A stretch of 64,000 nt of DNA, from positions 47,293 to 111,292 of the forward strand of contig JAQFWX010000113.1 in NCBI GenBank assembly GCA_027605045.1. The letters run 5' to 3'. How positions within the stretch are numbered: the first letter of the stretch is position 1; each line of letters starts with the position of its first letter. This DNA is from Phallus indusiatus (taxonomy: Eukaryota > Basidiomycota > Agaricomycetes > Phallales > Phallaceae). The notes beneath the pieces are model-generated. The model saw nothing but the letters and a program-made list of their open reading frames with translations, had not been told where the DNA came from and made no database searches. Of the stretch, positions 58,469 through 64,000 are shown one piece after another. A program made the translations under genes and the position numbers.

Positions 58469-61265
58469 TGAGGTTGTTGCAATTTGTCGTTAAGAAATAA
58501 ACCCGCTCAAGATTGGTTCAGGTGGAAATAAATGAAAGACAAAGATGGGACCGATAACCTGACAAGAAGACGGGATGTGATAGGATGTGGTGTAGGGAAG
58601 AAAGGAGCCGCATAATATAACGGGTAAGAGATAGGTACCGCTTTTGTGCCTACCCCGAGCACATAGCGGCAAAAGTTGATTTGACCTCATTGCCAAGTAC
58701 TCCGTCGTTGGCCGAAACACGAACAGGTTGCTGAGAAATCGGATGCCCGTTGAGCGAGTTGGGAGTACAAACAAAAATGCACGGCACGGCAAGGAATTTG
58801 GGTTCAACATTCACCCAAAGTGGCTCCTGCTAAATCGATTCCTCCGCTTTCAGGGTAGAATCTGACAGAGCCAACCTTGTATTATCCCGGTCCTCCTCTA
58901 CTGCTCTAAAATTAACCGAAATCTAAATCAGGCATTGAGCGGCTACACTGCATTCTGAATTTTGGGAAGGTAAATACCCCGGTGCGTATGTCTTCAATAC
59001 ATTTTTTATACCTTTCAAAACGCCATATCGGATCTCAGCAGCTTTTTTGCCTCGAAACGCTACATTAACCAGACTCATTTACGGGCAAGGAAATTATGAA
59101 ACGAGCTATGCAATCCATCAGTAAAGAGGCAAAATCCAGCTTCTAGAGACCGTCGTGCTTCACGAAGCTCAAAGATAATTAGAATTACATCCGAACTCAC
59201 CGTTAATCAATGGCAATCCACATTACCCCATTATTCAAAACTGCAAGGTACCTAGGTGCACAGCATTCGCATAGCATCGCATGGTCACTGACGTCCCCTC
59301 CCTACCAGAAGCTCCCTAGTCGTATTCTTCAAGGAGAAGGGGTCTCCTAGTGCAGTGCAGTTAATCATCTGGCAATCATTTTTAGCAATACACATTATAC
59401 CTTGGCCTTGGTGGAATAACAAGCCCACTTGTCGTTTTCTCTTTTCCCGAAATCCTCGGGCATGTTACACTTGTTTATTTGGGCTGGCGGACTGAAATGA
59501 TGGCGTTTTCACGTTTCGCCTGCGTGGCGCCGATCAATCTGATTCGCACCACCAGAGCTCCGAGAGTTCGTCTTATTTATTCCCCAAAACGTATTTGAGA
59601 TGCTTCGGAGATCTAAAAGATACGAACAACACAGTTAGAGTACCGTAGGCCAATCATGAAATAGTGTAGTGAGAAGAGACATGGGATTTTCAATACGGCT
59701 GTTACTAAGGCTGAACTCATTACACTATGTCAAGGTCGTGGAGAGTTCCAACTGTATAGCTGAACAGCCGGATTTCCCACGAAATCTTTTTATCCCCGGA
59801 GTTTTCATGCTTTTCTCATCCGGTGAAGAACGACAAGCGGAAAATAGCGATGTACATAAAATCTATAAGCGCGGTGAACAATAACGATATACGTGAGGTC
59901 TATGAGCGAGGTGGTCTTTTTAAAGCATTGGTCAGAGTTTGTCATTCTATCTTGTGCCAGAGATTAGTAGATCGGTCTAATACCTTTACTAATTCGCCAC
60001 TGAGCTACGCGCACAGGACATTCCCCACATTTGGCTAAATAATGAAACCGAGAGTTTTACCATGGTAGTTTCCTGCGTACCGTTGTTATTTCGGAGTGTG
60101 AATACCGGTGAACCCGATAGTGGACTTTCGTTGGCTACACCATCCAGATCCCCAATTATGTACATGGCCTAGGTTTCAAAGGGCTCATCATCCCTCAATA
60201 CAAATATATCGTGTGGCAATGAGGCTATGTTGTGGCACCCCTAGGTACTGACAGGAACCCAAAACCTTATATCTTCACGAAACATATATGATGAAATTAT
60301 CCCGTGATGTATATAGGTTGCTACGTGTCACATTTAAAACAACATGGAAAGCTAGGTTAAAACAAAAGTGAACAACACAGAAGTGTGCATGAAAACAATA
60401 TGCAAACATAATAATAATACAATGTGAGGCAGGTTGAAGTTATACGTGCTAAAAAGCCAGGAGTATTAGAACAAGAGAACAAGAGAGAATAAGATAAAAA
60501 ATGCAAAGTGCAAGGGAGATAATTATTCCGGAGATGACATGATTAGAGGTCCTCGTGATTAAACGTGATGAATGCAGATGAAAAATGAAAATGAGGAAGA
60601 GATAAAAGGGTACCCAGCCAATCTCGACCCTAATCTGGCTCGATACCCCATAAATTCTTTACGAATCTGGAGCTTGAAGGTCCTTGAATTATAAAACGAG
60701 GAAACAGTCTGAGAGATATGGGGGGAGCATTAAAGATTCCGCGAAGCAAAGTTAATGATAGAGAAATAGAGATGCAGTTATTTGGAGAGAAAAAAAGGGG
60801 AGGAAAGGAGACGTTATTGATGAACTATGCCAGAATGCATGTGTGCCGGAAGAAGGGACGTCTGGCGTGTAGGGATGAAACGTGTAGGGGTAAGGCAATG
60901 ATACAGAATGGGAAGCGTGACGTGATACTATTTCTTCTTGGATGATATTATAAACCGGAGGCCGAGGATGACTGCGTGCGATATGTGAAGGGTGTATATA
61001 AGAAGCATGGGCAGACCGGATCCTCCATGGCGAGACTATTCTTCTTTCCTTCTAGATTTCTTCTATTACATGGCTCTACGACAGCGTCATCTCTCACGCG
61101 ACTCGTTGTCGGCGTTCGTTGCTGACGTCGCTCAGTCTCGCGGCAGTGATTTATACCGAGTGACGGGAGCGTGGAGATGCGCAGTGGATGATGGTGGTGT
61201 AGGGGGTGTATAAGAGGAAGGTAGCTCATAATGATGAGCGTAGAAAGGGTGAGAAGCCGATTCAG
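58469..61265. other. Intergenic, no gene seen
   Basis: The region immediately upstream of the DUF6533 gene contains a 106-codon minus frame (58490-58810) without domain support. Nothing is recognised at 59-61.2 kb; the minus frame 60948-61229 is probably in the 3' flank of member J. Confidence 0.45.
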
Positions 61266-61755
61266 TTATGTCGTTCGTGTCACTGTGCCACGATGAGGAG
61301 ATTCGGAGCGCAGTGACAGGTGCGAAGCTGACGAGGGCGAAGGGGGCGGTGTTGACTCTTCAGAAGAGGTTATAGTGTAAGCCATGTGATAGAAAGATAC
61401 TAGACCAAAAATAAACTTACGATACCCTCGTCCTTTCTGATGCGGTGACTGAGGCCATGATATGTGTGTCTCTTCTATTTCTGCGAGATGTTAACAATCA
61501 AACTGGCTGAGACTTCAACGGCGAATTGTCAGGCATACCTTCATCCGATAGAGGGGGCAATGGAATTGGTCTGAGCCGTGGCCCATTGAGGATATTTGAA
61601 GGATATTCCTCTCTTAGTGAAAGAGGTGAAGAGTGTGGCGCACGCAAACTAGAGCCAGAGAATGAAGAGAGAGTCACAAAGGAAGCTGGCGAAGAGGTGT
61701 AGACTCTACTGGCACGGCTAGTGGAGAGCTTGAGAGCGTCGGCGAAGATAGACAT
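61266..61755 (-). CDS. PLP/TPP-family small protein J
   Basis: Three-exon member: exon 1 61755-61539, intron 61538-61481 (58 nt, GTATGC..CTCGCAG, phase 1), exon 2 61480-61421, intron 61420-61358 (63 nt, GTAAGT..CTGAAG, phase 1) and exon 3 61357-61266, giving 122 aa. Module 1 is NGPRLRPIPLPPLSDE, ending right at the first junction. The 20-residue middle exon (EIEETHISWPQ and onwards) has no counterpart in the other members. Module 2, QSTPPPSPSS, follows the second junction. Retaining intron 1 gives a stop soon after module 1. The start was chosen as the ATG of MSIFADALKL, 92 nt after the TATA box; an upstream in-frame ATG at 61890 lies before that TATA and is rejected. The C-terminus RGTVTRTT lacks the Y..S.RR form. 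Confidence 0.8.
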
Positions 61756-61846
61756 GTTGGACTTGGTGTCGACGTAGTGAGATGAGAACGCAGTAGATGG
61801 TGAAAGGTGGTGGCGAAGTTCACGAAAGAGGAGGAACAAGTGATCC

Positions 61847-61854
61847 TTTATAAA
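61847..61854 (-). promoter_or_regulatory. TATA box of member J
   Basis: Palindromic TTTATAAA, 92 nt upstream of the ATG at 61755 on the minus strand. Confidence 0.6.
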
Positions 61855-61890
61855 GCTCGTTTTGTGATTGGGAGGGCAACCAAGTGACAC

Positions 61891-64000
61891 TTGAAATCTT
61901 GGTTGCTATGCGCAGCGACTAAGACAATAAGCAATTATCTTGAGAGAAAAGAGTAACAAAGGAGAAGGGCGGTCGATGGATGGGTTGACAAAGGGAGGAG
62001 CGGGGGGTGGAGGTACAGCAGAGTGTCTCATGGCTTTTTATCTAGAAAATATTTCTGCTTCGATGTTAATAGGTATTTCTTTCAACTGGGAAGGATGTGG
62101 ACAATACGGCGCACCCAACAGCGCAAAAAGATGACTTGGTTGGAGACCCCTGATACTTCACTATGTAATTTGATCCAACCTGGAATTACCCGAGGGCCGA
62201 TCCGGAGTATGAACATGTTTTATTCCCCTCCCTCGTCCTCAAATGCTCTTTTTTTTAGTCAATTTAGTTGTAGATATCTATTGAGTCTTAAAAATCTTTG
62301 TATTTACGCAATTTGTAGTAGGTACTAGCTGAGATCTTCTAGTGAGGCTTGGGTAAGTCCTAGTCATAGGGGTCCTCTTGATTGTCGGCTAAGGTAACTA
62401 GCAAATAAATATAGTCCTTATTTAGACGTTATTAGATGTCGTCCTGGAAAAACTATTTCGTCGTCGAATGAAACTACTGAGGGCTGTGTTTGAGCTATTT
62501 TCAAAACTCGTTCAGAAAAGACTAGTATACAAAATCGAACAACCAATTATTTCCCTACTAAAACTTTGTAAACGGGAATATTCGTAGTTTTCGTAGTTTT
62601 TCAAATTATAAATTCTTATTTGTGTTTTATGGACCAATACGATATTTGTTTCAGGTGATAGGAACCCGGTGGACCCTTCATTGGACGAACATGCTTGCTG
62701 AAAGCTCTTTTGATTGTCCAAAACGCATTGGGCTTCGTGACCAAAATCCCTTGGCCGAAATAATGTAAATAAATGTCCCGTGGAGTCGATCTCGATTTAT
62801 ATTAATTGTGCATATTTACACGGCTCATATGTACGTACGCGTACATATCATGATGCCGTGCTATTAGTAGACTGCCTATGTGGCTTGTTGGCCAAAGTAA
62901 GAAAAAAAACGTTAGCTATTACACGACTATGTATGTTATCAAGAAGATCGCGTTAATCTGAAGGTTGACAGCCTGAGCATCGCAACAGCCAGGAACCTAC
63001 ATAAAAAAGTATAGTGAAGCATAGAATGATTCTGAATAAAGCGTAGGCCTGGAGCAAATTGTGGACAAAAGACGTCTTTTTCAAATCAAAAACACGAGGC
63101 TCACAGGACCAAATTTCCATATTTTCTTCAGCAAACTTTCCTGAATGGGCTTGCTCTCAACGTGTGTAATAGGACACTCACCTGCACCGCCTCACCAAAT
63201 CCGGCGCGCTCAATACACACTCCGAACGGATCTTGATTAATTATTCTTCGCCAGTGCCAAATCATTTCGCATAAATGAGCGTTTGAATTGCAGACGTATC
63301 ACTCAATACGTCGAAGCGCATCACAGGCTGAAAATTCATATTTGAGAGAGTTGAAGCTTCGCAGAATTCGCAAGAGTTTCTTAAAGTAACCATCGGCCGT
63401 GGGACTCGGGACCTGTTAATCTAAATTTATCTTTCCGAAGTGTCCCCTCGAGCGAGGCGACCTTTTCGATCTCTTGGGGCCGGGGCTTAAACGACAACTT
63501 TACAATCACTCAATATTGAACGGTATTTACCAGTTCTGGTTTGGAGTCACCGAACCCGGTCGATAGCAGTAGTATGACTGGTCAAAATGCATGTCAATGA
63601 TACTGTGGCATGCATAATATTATATTCAAGAATTTAGCCTGCAAAATCCAATTTTGGTCTGGCCTATTTCCGGAGCAAGAACTATATCAAACCTTGTGAA
63701 ACTTGAAACAGACATGGCTACAGAAGAATTTTCACCGGTTGGGAGCAGTGACATTGGTTCGCGGCGAACAAGAATGGCATCTCAGGAATAAAGATGGGCT
63801 GATCCTTGAATATTGAACCACTGGAAAGATATCGTCGCGAAGATAGGGACAAAATAAGGATCAATGTGGTTAGTGCAGGATGCAAACTCGATAAGTGTTC
63901 GGTGGCATGGTACGGTACTGCGTGGAAAACATATTTTGATATTTAGGATTAGTATAAGGAAGTGTCTAATGTACCCAAAACTTGAATGAACACGTTTTTC
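61891..64000. other. Intergenic, no gene seen
   Basis: No supported gene. An inverted repeat lies at 62827-62848. Confidence 0.5.
62827..62848. repeat. Inverted repeat
   Basis: Nine-nt arms ATATGTACG and CGTACATAT around TACG. A short, perfect hairpin-capable palindrome. Confidence 0.6.

Overview
The window looks like a gene-poor piece of a basidiomycete (mushroom-type, Agaricomycete-like) nuclear genome. The evidence is short introns of about 48-65 nt with GT..AG ends and CTAAT-like branch sites, TATA-box promoters, a membrane protein of the basidiomycete-type DUF6533 family, and long intergenic stretches with no recognisable coding content. I see no tRNA, rRNA, CRISPR or intact transposon genes.

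The dominant content is a dispersed family of about ten small, disordered, Ser/Pro/Tyr-rich proteins that I do not recognise from any named family. They lie at about 1.0, 3.3, 8.1, 9.6, 15.3, 24.4, 32.3 and 55.4 kb on the + strand, and at 46 and 61.5 kb on the - strand. Each has a first module of the form [A/G/M/T]-P-x-[L/M/I]-x-x-[I/V]-x-L-P followed by acidic residues (for example GAPRMRTIPLPAVEDE). In most members a phase-1 intron follows. The second module is a (L)PTPPSSP-like segment that resembles a Cdc4/Fbw7 phosphodegron. Several members end in a short basic tail (SYHYPSSRR, TYYTSSRRS, SYHPSFKK). Almost all have a clear TATA box 60-160 nt upstream of the ATG. The exon-intron models given here were derived by hand from splice sites, and they restore the second module in frame. 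This is the best candidate for an undescribed system in the window.

Layout. 1-10 kb: four family members (1017, 3339, 8102, 9596) with a small tandem repeat at 5.4-5.7 kb. 10-18 kb: one member (15315) in otherwise empty sequence. 18.2-34.0 kb: a tandem segmental duplication of about 7.9 kb, each copy carrying one member (24417, 32298) near its right end. The copies share a 391-bp block with no differences immediately upstream of the gene, while the rest has diverged. 34-39.8 kb: no supported gene. 39.8-42.1 kb: a six-exon, minus-strand NIS siderophore synthetase (IucA/IucC type). 45.5-46.5 kb: the longest family member (minus strand), with an in-frame TGA or an unusual intron and a second copy of the PLP motif at its C-terminus. 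47-55 kb: no supported gene, but a diverged duplication at 49.7-52.3 kb. 55.4 kb: another family member. 56.6-58.5 kb: a multi-exon DUF6533 membrane protein (minus). 61.3-61.8 kb: a three-exon family member (minus). 62-64 kb: nothing seen.

How the parts work together is mostly inference. The small proteins look like a recently and repeatedly duplicated set of short regulatory or adaptor peptides, possibly controlled by proline-directed phosphorylation. No functional link to the siderophore synthetase or the membrane protein is visible beyond proximity.
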